64,000 bases of DNA from Varroa destructor. Taxonomy: Eukaryota; Arthropoda; Arachnida; Mesostigmata; Varroidae. Position 1 is the stretch's first letter; the number at the start of each line of letters is the position of its first letter. The stretch covers positions 38,943,042 to 39,007,041 of the forward strand of contig NW_019211456.1 in NCBI RefSeq assembly GCF_002443255.2. Reading direction: 5' to 3'. This document shows positions 21,925 through 34,430 of this stretch, in pieces. The position numbers and the translations under genes were made by a program. Below the pieces are notes generated by a model. The model did not search any database, was not told the DNA's origin, and was given only the letters and a program-made list of their open reading frames with translations.

Positions 21925-24900
21925 GTGAGTAAAGGTATATTGTTTAGCAAATCTGTAATGACTTGAATATTTGTTAAGTGACAATAGTTAATTCATTGTT
22001 CTTCAGTAGATTTTCTATACAAATATTTATTATAACGAAGCAAACTAATTTTAAGTTTATTGTGTGCAAACGGTCGCGATATATGCAAAAATACACGTGA
22101 ATCAGCACGTGCGATGCCCCATATATAAATTGTACTTACTAACAGTTTAAGTACGATCAAATCTCAGGAGCAGAACACAAAGATAAAGATGGTTTTGCGA
22201 AATCCGTTAGAGGAGCGGATTCCATATCATAAAAAGGTCAGAAGTGTTTTTAACTGATATTGCAGATATTACTCACACAACTGGCTAAGTTACTTCAAAG
22301 CAATTATCGCTCACTGGCCGAAGGACGGATCCCTAGGCATAGAGGCAAATGTTCTTCCATGTTTTATTCATCATTTAAATTCTCTTTCAGTATGTGATTA
22401 TTTGTCATGATATTTGAACATTTATTTCATGTCATGCTATTTGGAAATTGTTCCGTTATACTACTTATTTTTTACTAATCGAAGTAACCGCTCATTTGCC
22501 AAGTCTAACTTACGAATTATGTAGTACGACCTAGAACAGCCAGTCGGCGTTGTAACGAACTTGACTCTTCTTAGTTAAATTCCCTAATATAATATGCGAC
22601 ACCTAAAACACTCAGCATAATATACACAACCCTAAACTGACCGAACTGACTGAGTATATTGTTTCTTCAACCAATCGAAAGGTAAGTTAACATCAAGAAG
22701 TCCGATCGCAACGATTTATCAAAAGTACTCCACGCGCCGTTGTGTAGTAAAACTTTTCATTGATTCAGATCCTAAACATATGTGCCGGCTTGAACATACG
22801 TTCATTCAGATTTGAGCGTTTTTTTTGAAATTCTTGTTTTATGAAACGAAACTTAATTTTATATATAGTTCGAAAGCAATTTAACGCTTTAAAAAAGCTT
22901 TTTTTTTGTCTTGGCAATGGTAAATTACTTTTGTGTTTGTATTAAATTAACAATACAAATAAACAATATTAATACCAATATTAATTTCGTGTGCAAGAGT
23001 TGTGATCTCTCACAATTGGCAGAAGCAAAGTGGGATATCTGTTGCGCACTTTGACGACTGGTCTGGTTATGTTACGACCGCTAAACACGTCTCTTCAAAT
23101 TACCTTCGTTATCGAAGTCAATATATAACTATATAGCAAAGGGATACATTTGCACTTTTAACATAACATACTAATAGCTCGACAATTGCAACTGCTGATT
23201 GCGTACCTCACATATGTCATTCGATAAAAGGATTAAAGTTTACAAAGAATATTGATTATTTCTTTTCGATAGATGTACCACTTTCGATAAGTGTACAACC
23301 TGACCTATAGTACCATTACGCGAAGGCTCTATTCCTGTGTCACAACTGCATTCGTGTAGTTCGTCCATCTCTCGGGGTACTCTGAGAAATTGTTCGTAGA
23401 ACAAGTAGGTTGCTTCTTTCAATGTAATAAAACGAAAGAGTATGGCCGAGTTCATCATTTGCCATATAGAAAAGGTGATAACGAGATAGAAAAAATGAAC
23501 GTGGCCGTACTTTGCATCGCCGATGTCTGCGATCTAGGTGCTTAACTCCACTGTGTTTGTATCCTTAGTCTTTTTGCTATCGTTTATAATATTGCTATTT
23601 ACTGAATGGTTTACTGATCGATCTTTTCTAATCAAAGCACCATTTGCATAGCGACTGTTGTGCCACCAGAGAAATCGTCCTAAACAAGTAGAACAGCCCG
23701 CCCACGTTGCTTTTACTTATGAGTCGACTCCGGTTACCGGACTATTGGTCCGTCCACGGTCACGTTCATCTATAATTATACTCAATACGTGACATCCTAC
23801 AATAACATTACATATAATTAGTGCAATCATTATACTATTGATAAATATGGATTATTATTCATGTTCAAGATCACTACGAATGTTTAAAATCGTTTTGACG
23901 TTTGAAATGCCCAGCAAACGTTTCCACAAATAACGTTCTACGACGACATACATGGAACTCTTTTCGAAAGTAGACAAATCTTGTCAAACGTATCAATACT
24001 CATAGAAACGATTTTTTCTCATACAAGTTCTTCTGACCGAACACTCTGCCGGTTAATTAAGTATATAAAGATTATGTAACTTTTATTCGAACACAGGCAT
24101 GATTAGTGCGCATGTGCTTATATTTAAATACCCTGTCATTGTATAGTATGTCTATCGCACACCTAGATGTATATTCCGCCAGAATAGCTAATATAGTTGT
24201 CTTATAAAGACTTCTAGATCTACTAAATAGCTTTGTTATTTCTCTAGTGTTTTCGTTCTTTTCGTCATCGTATGATCAACAGGGAGTGTAGTTGATGAGT
24301 ACGTTTACGGCTTGCTGATAAAAGAAGGCCTTGAACGCGTGGAGGTTCCAGTTGACGGCAAGCCCAGTGGCGAAGGACACACAACCTTTATTTTCCAATC
24401 GCGAGACGCGTTAACAAACCCCAACAAATTGCTCTTGGTCATTCACGGCTCAGGAATGGTTCGAGCCGGACAGTGGGCCAGAAGGCTAATCATTAACGAC
24501 AGCATTGAAAAAGGCAAGTAGACGCGAACCTTGTAAGTTGGATAAAAGACTATCGATATGTTTCTTGACTTCTTATTTGTTGAGTTTACGTTAGCTTGCT
24601 TCTAGTTGCCATTTCAGAGAAAATGACCGTATTCGATACTGTCTAGATACTGAGTAAATTTTCGACACAGCAATATGGGCTCGCAGTCGTAAACATTGTC
24701 ATTTTGACCGTTTGAGACAATGCACACAGGCTGCAAATAGACATTACCGATACTAAAAAGAAAAACTTGAATACGACTAAAATTCATACACTTACAGAAT
24801 GCGTAGAGAACGTCGATAGTTGATTTTGCAAATAGCCTTAAGATGATTTTTGAGCCCAGATTTTTTTATATTGTACATATTGCAGGCACCCAGTTAGGTT

Positions 24901-27765
24901 ATATACGGCGTGCCATGGCTCTTGGCTATGGGGTTATTGTTTTAAACCCGAACGACAATAAACGAAACGGTGTTCCAGTTCGCGGAAGTGAAACTCCTGA
25001 GAAGCATGTGCTGCACATTTGGGACTGTGTCGTTACGCGGGCAGCTGCGAAACATATTGCTGTTGTGGCTCATTCATATGGTGGAGTGCTCACAATGCAC
25101 TTACTCACAGAAAGGCCGGATTCGCTAAATAGGTGAGTTAGCAGTCTAGGCCAGCATATTATTTTCCTAATTAATCAGTGAATGTGCATAATTTCTTGGC
25201 AATGTACGTAACTTTGCTGAGGAGGAATCTTTTATGATTGAGACTGATTGTACTGAAATACCCATGATACTAACGAAATCTTAGACGCCTTCCCTCTTGT
25301 TACTGATATAGATTCTACATGAAATATAAGATATTAGGTATTATGGTATTGACATGAATACTGAGTAGCTTCCAAAAAAGACTAATAGGCAGTGTTAAAA
25401 ATATCATCGGATAATAATCCCCTTTAAATATTCCTCTGTATATACCCTTTGGCGTCCTCTGTTCTTGCACCCTTTAACAATTTTGTCATAGAACGTAAAT
25501 GACAAATTCCATTTCACACATTACTAAACATGTTTGTCACTTTAATCAAATTATCAGAAAGGATATATATTACTAAATCCATATCAAAACAGTTCTTTGT
25601 GTCAATTTTTTTTAACAGATAGCCTTAAGTGACCTTCTGTGAAGTGATTTCTGGTGACAAGCAACTTTTGATTTATATAATTGATTGTTCACTATATTTG
25701 TCTCTGAATCACATATGGTTGTTTAAAACAGCTAGAGGTTCTAGTCGTCACTCTAAACAATATGTTCAATAAAGCGGATGGTTACATCTACTTCAAGTTC
25801 CGGATTCTATTTAATCTGCTCGATCGATTGAAACAAGTTAAAAGTTTATAAAACGAGTTAAAATATTATCGATTATGTGAGGAAGCTTGGTTCCTCCTAT
25901 GGAAAGTATATATTTATATGGCAAACGTATATAAAAATATTATAAAATTAACATGTGGCGTACAGATCAGTAATTTATTTAACCATGCAAAAAAATCTGC
26001 AAATTCAATAACTCAAGAATAAATTTATTTTCTTTTCGGTAAGTCTGAGCTTACAGAATGTTATACAAACAAAAAGTTATAGTCTGAGAAGAAGTGTTGA
26101 CGGTTTTCAAGCCCAAATTGAAGCAAACATTTTTAATGTTTTACAACAATCTTGCTATTTTCATCGATGACCTTTTGTGGCTTCTGGCCGTAAAAATTAT
26201 GGCAAGTGATTTTTGGATTTCTACATTAGAACCATTTTAATACCATTAAAGGAGCTTTGCAGATGAAACATATGACGGCCGTGATCTACAAAATCTGAGC
26301 TATACGGCGTATGTAATTTCCACCCACGTTCTCTGAATCTTTGCGAAGTAACTAAGGATGTATGTGGTCCGGTATGTCTATGATGGAGGACGACGCGGCT
26401 TCTTTTCACTACTTTTAGTCGATTTTTTTATTAGGTTGTTGTAATCTTGTTAGTTTTTGGCAGTAGAGATCTGGACCATTCGTTCTACCAGGCGGTAGCA
26501 GCTCATAATACATGATTATTTTCCAGTCTCACCAAACATATAACGTTATCCTTTATGGCGTTAGTTCGGGCCTTGCCACGGATTGGAGAGCTATACTCCA
26601 CTTTAAAAATATTCATTTTTTGGACACTGTTGTAATACATGATCTTTTTATTACCCGTTGTCTACCGCTTTCAGAATGGCTCAATTTCATTCAGTTTTAG
26701 CAGGGTTTTGCAGATGGAAATGCGATCGAGTAAACTCTTCTGCATCAATTTGTACTATACCCAAACACCGAGCTTCTTTTTGTAGCCATCCTTTTTTCGA
26801 ATGGTTTAGAACTGTTTGCCAGTGAAAAATTGTAAAATATGGAAATTTCTAACTCACGTTTGCTATCTAACTCCGTCTTCAAAGTGTTCCATCATGAGTT
26901 CGAATAATGGCATTCCTACAGTTGGAACACATCTCTTACTGCCAAATCGCGTCCTTCAAAGGACATCGCGGCCGACGCGACTCATTTAAGATATGTGATT
27001 TACAGCCACCTAGTTAGAAATATCGTCAAAGTTTTTTCGACCATTAAATATGTACATATACACCCAACATTTAACGAATCAGGAAACGATCATAGGGCGA
27101 CGATCAAATTGACAACGTGGTATTGTTTAGGTATCGACACAGCTTATTAGGGGCAATGGTAACGTTTGTACCTAAACTTAGGGACACATGGGTAGTCTAG
27201 ATCCTAAACCGGCACTAATCGAACTTTCTTTCATACTGCCACCCGTTTAAGCAACGCTTAGCGGCAGTACCGGCCATAAAACCACAAACATCTAACTAGG
27301 ATATCGCAGATTAATATCTAATATACGCAAAAATTGCATTTAGTGGTGTAATATGCTAAACAGTTTTGTTTTTTAATGCTCAAGTTGTATATTATGTGAC
27401 CGCGTTCGTTTACTAGCGAAACCGTGCAGAGACTCATTTAACCACTATGTTTGCTTTCATTCTTTTCTTCTCGTACGTATTCTTTTTTTATATTGGATTT
27501 ATCCAGGACAATTGCCGTCGCCTTGACGGACTCGGTGCATTTTCCGCTTCCACCTTCGCTACTCGAGGACGTACGTCATTTCGCCAAAAACTGGCAACGT
27601 AATTCGAAGCCTTTAGATACTCCGCTTCAGCACTCACCGCAAGACGTTGCCGCTGTATCAGCTGGAACAGAGGAACATTCGCTCACATCATGGATGGCGT
27701 TCGCGTCTGTATTTGATTTTCTTGAAGAAATGTACATGAAAACGATCGCAATTGAGAGCACTTAG
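21624..27765 (+). CDS. FAM172A: FAM172A / ARB2A homologue (Arb2 domain), four exons
   Basis: Coding exons 21624-21924, 24283-24513, 24886-25132 and 27507-27765 join into 345 residues. Residues 54-100 carry FPNTIEGFGYRFNDRGQL and QMRYEALG, matching the animal FAM172A N-terminal block. Residues about 135-175 carry ALTNPNKL, HGSGMVRAGQWARRLIIN. Exon 3 has ALGYGVIVLNPN and VAHSYGG with Ser about 241 in the nucleophile-elbow position of an alpha/beta-hydrolase-like fold. Exon 4 has VALTDSVH (Asp about 268, His about 271), VSAGTEEHSLTSW and the C-terminus. The long charged insert of vertebrate FAM172A after LNPN is absent, and so is a C-terminal ER-retention-type HEEL. Vertebrate FAM172A is linked to Argonaute and co-transcriptional splicing; fission-yeast Arb2 sits in an Argonaute chaperone complex. 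The ATG at 21624 is the first in frame after an upstream stop at 21570-21572; 21672 is an alternative. Confidence 0.93.
21925..24282 (+). other. FAM172A intron 1
   Basis: GTGAGT to ...TCAACAG, 2358 bases, AT-rich. A minus-strand open stretch at 23240-23458 contains a 17-18-base tandem duplication but no recognisable protein. Confidence 0.8.
24283..24513 (+). CDS. FAM172A: FAM172A coding exon 2
   Basis: Phase 1 in and out. It encodes DEYVYGLL through HGSGMVRAGQWARRLIIN and ends AAAG|GCAAGT. The donor is GC rather than GT. No GT donor nearby keeps the frame into exon 3. Confidence 0.9.
24514..24885 (+). other. FAM172A intron 2, GC-AG type
   Basis: It begins GCAAGTA and ends ATATTGCAG, 372 bases. 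The exon junction restores GTQ at the position where other FAM172A proteins also have GTQ. Confidence 0.88.
24886..25132 (+). CDS. FAM172A: FAM172A coding exon 3
   Basis: Acceptor TTGCAG, donor AG|GTGAGT in phase 2. It encodes GYGVIVLNPN and the VAHSYGG nucleophile-elbow motif. Confidence 0.92.
25133..27506 (+). other. FAM172A intron 3
   Basis: GTGAGT to ATCCAG, 2374 bases. It contains a decayed mariner element in the opposite orientation. Confidence 0.88.
26050..26960 (-). mobile_element. degenerate mariner-family transposase remnant
   Basis: On the minus strand, several reading frames in mariner order show transposase blocks. Near 26700-26790 there is a stretch resembling the LGVWVPHELTQKNLLDRI block. 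At 26445-26530 I read DWKIIMYYELLPPG and DLYCQKLTRL, matching the mariner WDWKGIIYYELLP block. At 26221-26409 I read GPHTSLVTSQRFRERGWKL and YSSDF (mariner DNARPHTS... WEVL... PPYSPD) followed by FNGIKM. Near 26140-26205 I read QKPQKVIDE. Multiple stops and frameshifts make it inactive. Terminal inverted repeats were not found, so the ends are approximate. Confidence 0.85.
27507..27765 (+). CDS. FAM172A: FAM172A coding exon 4 (terminal)
   Basis: It follows acceptor TTATCCAG, continues the phase-2 codon, encodes AVALTDSVH and VSAGTEEHSLTSW, and stops with TAG. Confidence 0.92.
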
Positions 27766-28000
27766 ATTAGTCATCTTTTACGAGCCAAGCGAATAACTAT
27801 ATGATGGATATTTTTTGATAAATATAAATGTACGTGAATGTCGCGAATTGAGCGCCTTGCTTGAACTATTAAGAAGTAATGGCAAAATTAGCCATGAAAC
27901 GCCCAATTAGCTTTTTTCTGTTTCTGTGCGGATGATCTCGTCAAAACGACAATTCACAGAAAAATCCTTGGCTTAAAAAAATGATTACGCCAAGATATTT

Positions 28001-28006
28001 AATAAA
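28001..28006 (+). terminator. candidate poly(A) signal of FAM172A
   Basis: AATAAA about 240 bases after the stop codon. Confidence 0.45.
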
Positions 28007-30600
28007 GAGCAATCATGTGAATGTGAACAGGAGCTAAGCAAAAGCTTTTCAAGTTATCTTAAATGATACGAGTCCCAGTTGGTTGTTTTTTGCCGAATAT
28101 TATAAGTTAAAAATATTGTATAAGCAAATAGTCAGTTGAAAAGAATGTGCGTGCGCAGTAATTAAAGCACAGCTATTCGAAGAAGCCATCAGTCGTTGTC
28201 GTGTTAGAGCCCTGAAGAGTTAGTAAGTACGCTGGAACGTAAAAGCCGAACTTTATAACATTATCTTTTAAAAGTCTTTCAAATATTTTAAAGTCGTTTT
28301 AAAAACGACTACAGATGGTGTCGAGCTTGCGGCGGCCCATTTGTAGGTTAATTCAGCTTTGCAACATTAGTTTTAATAATAATAATACTGCCCTTCCTAC
28401 TTACGTAGGAGTGCATTCGGCTAACTGGTGATGAATCGACTCATTAAAATCGTGACTACTATGACATATGTCGCATTCTTTGATTTTCCTTATCGAAAAA
28501 AACGATGTATATGATTGTTGGAAAATTGGAGTCTTCAAGATCTCCGTTCACCTGTCAGTTGAACAAAAATAACGTGCATTACAGTATTGTATATGAAAGA
28601 CACACGTTCGTACTCTTCTGCGCACTACAGGTTATGTCTCAAGTCTCGTGTGTGAGCTTTCAGCGATAATATTTACCAAGAGCCAGGAGCTCAGTTTTGC
28701 TTTGGGCTAACCCTTTCATGGCCTGAATGTATTTCAAATGAAAGGTATCTACCTAAGTAACTTGGGGGAAGAGATGATTTGTATATTGTCTTGCGCTTTC
28801 AACTATTTAACTTGTGATCGAGCAAATATAACATAGGGTATATTCTAGCATTATGGCATTTTACTACAATACAATTTTGATAGAGTACATCCATTTAATA
28901 ACGCAGTTTGTCCGTCATTGACCCATCGGGCAAGTGTCACGGAGAACTGCAAAATTGTATCTGGCCCTCGATCAAAAAAATTAAAAAGATTAACTAATAA
29001 ATTACTTGTGATAGAATCGTAAGAATCACTGGAAATATTTTTCTCGCCAAATTAATTTGTAGTCGAATACGTTTAAAGGAGAGCTTCTTATATGACTATG
29101 AAACAACGCGAAAGATTTATTTTCGTCAGCATAGGATTTTTACTCTTTACTATTGAGTCTAGATAATGCCTTTTACATTTTCGTTTGTTAATCCACGAAA
29201 TTGAGTTCACAAGACGAAATCAAAACACTCTTTGCATTGTGAGTGAAACAGTGCTTACATCATATTCCACTGTGTGATGTTGTTTGAGAATAACCGTTCT
29301 CGAGAATCATTACAAATGAAGCAAAATGGCATACTCTGTGCGGAAAATTCATTCTTAGAACATTCTATAGTTTGATCTTATGTTATAATATTCGTTGCAT
29401 TTATTGAACTGAAGTATCATTACAGTTATCATTTACAGTGTAAACAACGGACTTCACAGATTTCTACCTCAGTCGGAGGTAGTCAACTTCAATGTGATTT
29501 TCTCTCTCAGCTTTCAATAAAATAAATGTTTAATTTTTGAAATAGCACATTGAGGAATCAGTTGGGGTCCAGTCTATATATACATATTTTAATAACTAAA
29601 TCAAAAGATGCCTTCCAGCCTTCGAGTCCTAAATCAACTTTTTCAAGCCTGCTGACCCTTTATAGAACAACTGAACAAAGTAATCAAATATACGTTCGCA
29701 TATCGCAAATGTATTAGTGAATGGAGATAACTTTATTTAGACATTTTATATAATTGTAAAAAAGTATCTTCTTTAATAAAAATAATTCTAGTTTATCAAA
29801 GACCAACAATGGTAAGTGAAAATTTTGTTCCATTTAAAAACTGAGTAAGGAAATAATCACTTATAATAAACAAAATCATCGGTTTAATGGTGGATTTTTT
29901 GGAAATAACAAACATTAATATATCCTAAGAGGAATTAAAACAAAGTAAGATTTGTTGTTAGATTTGGTAGATTTATTGTTAGATTTGGATTAACAATATG
30001 TTTAGAAATCCGAGCATATCAAAATTATCGTAGAAAAACGTCGTCTATAATCATGCTGTTGATAAGTCATTCACTGTAACATTGTCAATGAAACCAACTT
30101 AACTGCCTGACCGGAAGAGTTGGGTGGGTAACAGTCGAGCTTAAAACTCCCGGGTTTCTTTGCTCATTGATCTTGTAGTTTTCGTTATCAGTTCCTCGCA
30201 TATATACGTTTGCGTAAATATCATTATATTCCTGGACCGCAAATTAAGTACATTATTACTACCGTGTTATCACACAAAACAGCTGTACTTATATTAAAGT
30301 AAGAACCCAGAAAAAATACTCATAACAAAGAAATCTAACGATTTTTTTATTCAAGTACTTTCATGAACATAAATTTTTTCGACCTATCAGGTTAGACAGC
30401 AAAGCTATGTAGAGTTGCCTATTATTAAATGCATGTTTATATTTAGCCTACGATTTTACAAATTGAATATGTATTGAATATAAAAACATATTATGAACTC
30501 AGCGTTTTTTATCTCTCGATTTTCGTTGTTGCTAACTGTGCTTCATAACGAAATTAACTCACTTAGGCCTTGCGAGACTATCGTTACGTTGAGGTTTTTA
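28007..30600. other. intergenic AT-rich stretch
   Basis: No supported gene. It has a small palindrome at 28292-28310 (AGTCGTTTT/AAAACGACT) and a short tandem duplication of GTTAGATTTGG-type units near 29954-29993. Confidence 0.4.
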
Positions 30601-31418
30601 CCACATGATCAATTCAAATTATGGAGGCCGCTGTTGCTGGTAGTCTGCTCGCCCGCCACCAGATTCTGTCAACAAACAGACACAGATCAGCATCAGCGTC
30701 GTCGATTTTCGGCATTTTTGAGTTGTGTGTGAGTGCGCTGCTCGCCACTTTGGAGCTGGCCAACACTGCCCTATTCTACCAGTGGTGAGGAGCTGCTTTG
30801 ACGGTTGAGTCGAACTCGTGTCCTGGTGTGCAAATCACGTACGGGTAGTTCTCACTGGGAGCCGTCACCGTTTGCGGCTGTAAACGGAAGTGTGCATACG
30901 CTGTGAGGACGGCCAGTGCTAGACTGATATTGTGGCTGTTGATAATTGGGACGCGAGCACAAAAACGAAACGTGCCCAAAATCTGTCCGTGGTACGTCAT
31001 TATACGTTGCACTACGGGCAAACAAACGGTCATTTTCATAAAAATCTTAATAACGCCACTGAAGATCCTTGAAGCCTGTCGCAGTGGCCGAGGACGGTTG
31101 TTTGGTTGTCGCGAAGAACAAGCTGATTTATTCATATATTCATGTAGTGATTGTGATCGTGTATTGGTCATAGGTCGGCAATTGCTAGAGCGGTCTATTG
31201 GTGCTGCCGCTACTGCTGGATTGGTTACTAGCTAGGGGTTGCCCCTACTACAGCCAGCAGTCTGGTAGTAGCGTGACTCGTTTTTTGTTGTCGCTGTGTG
31301 TGCTGTGCTGTCGACGACTACTATTCTTGCTGTTACTAGTACTGCCGGCAAGCGGGAGTGCTGCAGCCACGGCTAAGAGCTACAGGACCGTGCCGAACAT
31401 CTTTGAGCTGCTGCTGCG
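30601..31418 (+). promoter_or_regulatory. promoter / 5' UTR of PP2A-A
   Basis: This stretch is GC- and CTG-rich compared with the AT-rich flanks and runs straight into the PP2A-A start codon. Several overlapping short ORFs are open on both strands but show no motif. GTGTGTGAGT near 30726-30735 could be the donor of a 5' UTR intron. No clear TATA box was seen. Confidence 0.45.
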
Positions 31419-33185
31419 ATGGCTGCGAGCGAGGGCGGCGATGAGTCTCTTTATCCTATCGCTGTATTGATCGACGAATTACGCAATGAGGACGTACAGC
31501 TTCGGTTAAATTCGATCCGGCGTCTGTCAACGATCGCTTTAGCCCTCGGCGTCGAACGGACTCGCTCCGAGCTGATTCCGTTCCTCACCGATACGATCTA
31601 TGATGAGGACGAAGTACTGTTGGCGCTAGCCGAACAGCTTGGCCAATTTAGCCCGCTAGTTGGAGGTGCCGAATACGCTCATTGTCTCCTGCCGCCACTT
31701 GAATCGCTAGCGACAGTCGAGGAAACGGTCGTACGAGACAAGGCCGTTGACTCACTGCGAGCCATCTCGCAACAGCACAGCGCCGCCGACCTCGAGAAGT
31801 ACTTCGTGCCGCTGGTGAAGCGTCTGGCGACCGGTGATTGGTTCACATCACGTACGTCCGCGTGCGGGCTATTTTCCGTGTGCTACGAGCGGGTGGCCGC
31901 CAACGTCAAGCAAGATCTTCGTGATAGCTTTCGAAATTTGTGTCAGGATGATACACCAATGGTCAGACGGGCTGCCGCCGGTAAACTCGGTGAAGTTGCC
32001 AAGGTAATAGAACCGGAATTTCTTAAACAGGACATGATACCAATGTGGGCGTATCTAGCTCAGGACGATCAGGATTCAGTACGACTACTTGCCGTCGAAG
32101 CGTGCGTGTCGATAGCTCCCCTGCTTTCGCAGGAAGACGTCTCCAACCTGGTCATGTCAACATTGAAGACCGCTAGCGAAGATAAGAGCTGGAGGGTGCG
32201 CTACATGGTGGCCGAGAAGTTCACCGACCTGCAGAAAGCCGTGGGCCCTGCACTGGCACGAGAACACCTTGTTCCAGCATTCCAGAATCTCCTTAAGGAC
32301 TGCGAGGCTGAGGTGCGTACGGCCGCCGCGCAGCGCATCAAGGACTTTGCGCAAAACCTTTCACCAGACATCCAAGAACAAGTCATCATGTCGTCGATTC
32401 TGCCTTGCGTCAAGGAGCTTGTTGTTGATAGTAATCAGCATGTGAAGACAGCTGTTGCCGGTGTCATCATGGGTCTGTCGCCTATCCTCGGCAAGGAAAA
32501 CACCATCGAACATCTTCTGCCACTCTTTCTCACCCAGTTAAAGGATGAATGTTCTGACGTCCGCCTAAACATCATCTCAAACATTCAGTGTGTCAATAGT
32601 GTGATTGGCATCCAGCAGCTATCCACATCACTGCTCCCTGCGATCGTTGAGCTGGCTGAGGACTCAAAGTGGCGAGTCCGTCTAGCCATCATCGAGTACA
32701 TGCCTCTGCTGGCAGGCCAGCTAGGGGTCGAGTTCTTCGACGAGAAGCTCAACCCGCTTTGCATGACGTGGCTGGTTGATCATGTGTTCGCCATTCGAGA
32801 AGCGGCTACTATCAATTTGATGAAGCTGGTTGAAAAGTTCGGCAAGGAGTGGGCCGCTACGACAATCGTGCCCAAAGTTGTTTCGATGTGCCGTGACCAA
32901 AATTACCTCCATCGTATGACCTGCCTATTCTGCATTAATGTCCTTGCCGAGGCGTCCGGTCCAGAGCTGACCACTTCACACCTGTTGCCGACTGTTCTGA
33001 ATATGGCCACGGACGGTGTGCCTAATGTTCGATTCAATGTAGCCAAGTCTCTACACCGACTAGCGGGAGTCATCGATAAGACAATATGCCAGACACAAAT
33101 CCGGCCTGTACTCGAACGGTTGGCACAGGACGCCGATATTGACGTTCGTTACTTTGCTAACGAAGCACTAACAGGCCTAAACTAA
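31419..33185 (+). CDS. PPP2R1A: PP2A 65-kDa regulatory subunit A (scaffold, PR65)
   Basis: A single uninterrupted frame encodes 588 residues, essentially the usual length (about 589). It is the HEAT-repeat scaffold that holds the catalytic C subunit and one variable B subunit of protein phosphatase 2A in cytosol and nucleus. The N-terminus [19 protein letters not shown] is the classic HEAT-1 start. Diagnostic inter-repeat loops follow in order: [12 protein letters not shown] (about 140-152), [11 protein letters not shown] (about 175), [15 protein letters not shown] (about 252), [10 protein letters not shown] (about 296), [39 protein letters not shown] (about 416) and [20 protein letters not shown]. 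The ATG has G at -3 and G at +4. No internal stop, frameshift or intron is present. It could be the parent gene with intron loss or a functional retrocopy. The GC-rich leader and intact frame favour a working gene; Drosophila calls it Pp2A-29B. Confidence 0.97.
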   Translation: MAASEGGDESLYPIAVLIDELRNEDVQLRLNSIRRLSTIALALGVERTRSELIPFLTDTIYDEDEVLLALAEQLGQFSPLVGGAEYAHCLLPPLESLATVEETVVRDKAVDSLRAISQQHSAADLEKYFVPLVKRLATGDWFTSRTSACGLFSVCYERVAANVKQDLRDSFRNLCQDDTPMVRRAAAGKLGEVAKVIEPEFLKQDMIPMWAYLAQDDQDSVRLLAVEACVSIAPLLSQEDVSNLVMSTLKTASEDKSWRVRYMVAEKFTDLQKAVGPALAREHLVPAFQNLLKDCEAEVRTAAAQRIKDFAQNLSPDIQEQVIMSSILPCVKELVVDSNQHVKTAVAGVIMGLSPILGKENTIEHLLPLFLTQLKDECSDVRLNIISNIQCVNSVIGIQQLSTSLLPAIVELAEDSKWRVRLAIIEYMPLLAGQLGVEFFDEKLNPLCMTWLVDHVFAIREAATINLMKLVEKFGKEWAATTIVPKVVSMCRDQNYLHRMTCLFCINVLAEASGPELTTSHLLPTVLNMATDGVPNVRFNVAKSLHRLAGVIDKTICQTQIRPVLERLAQDADIDVRYFANEALTGLN

Positions 33186-34382
33186 GCAACAACCGGGCGC
33201 GAAGATATCCTTCACACAAAATGTACTGTTTGCTAGATGTTACATTGGTCATTGGACGCACGCAACGGTTCGCTGTAACGGCGGTTATAGCCAGAACTCG
33301 CATGAAATGTCGTCCTCCATCGTATCTGAGCGCTTTGACATCATAATAACAAAAAAGTCCAACGCCTACGATGGCAAAGACACCAATTACATGCGACAAC
33401 TGAAGTTGCTCCGGCGTTTGGAGAACGAGAGGACAAAGGCTTACGACAACTATTATTATTATTATTATTATTATCACCCTTATTATTGAAATTATTTCAA
33501 CTTCCACATTTTAAAACAAATTAACTAGCGACCAACTGATCAGTGACAGCGCTAATCGACTAAAAATATAAGGTTACGACGAACAACAATAATAACACCA
33601 ACAGAAAGTCGGAAGAACATGTATTGAGTATATAATCGTATTATTCCGTCGTTGTGCGATCCCCATTTTTTGCACAGAATGACCGTAATGACCAGATGGC
33701 GATGATAATGAACTAACATGAAAATATGAGAACATATAATTATTGAAACACTTGCTGAGTGTTGTAGTAGCAGTAGAAGCAGTAGTAAATATGATGTCTC
33801 TATATCAGCTGTTGATCGCTCGGTACCGTGCGAGCTAAACGACAGTAAGCAAAAAGTCCCGTATGTGTGAAAGAAAAAAATGCATACATAAAAAATAAGG
33901 AAACAATGAACTCAAACGGATACGTATCTATGATGTTCTATTCAAGCACGTGTATGGGCTCGTCCGCGCACATAATTCAGATCGATACACTCGAACGCGA
34001 GCACACAGACGTTCACACGATAACAAATAAACCTCCTATAGAGAGAGAAAAAGGCTTTCCATAAGTTATTATCACTTACCCTTGTCTCTTTGCCGCTACC
34101 ACTATTATTGCGAAGACCCAACCACTGATGACTTCACAGCGGATATTTTCCAGCTGTTCGGTAATAATAGCTTGATTGACTGATTGAATATAATGCGCTG
34201 GCAATATAATGGGACGGACGGAAAGAAGTTTTCTGATACCGTGGGATGGACGATGGGACGAATGTTCAACATTTGACGAAATCAATGAAATAATAGTAAT
34301 AATAATAATAAATCGTTCGCCGTCAATGGGTAACATGTCGTACCAAATAGATGATGTTGCTGTTACTGGTACAAATGCTTAG

Positions 34383-34390
<8 letters not shown>

Positions 34391-34427
<37 letters not shown>
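34391..34427. repeat. (TA)n microsatellite
   Basis: A TA run of about 37 bases inside the PP2A-A downstream flank. Confidence 0.9.

Positions 34428-34430
<3 letters not shown>

Noticed and set aside
32157..32912. Minus-strand ORFs within the PP2A-A gene
   Set aside because: Antisense shadows of the real, conserved coding frame.
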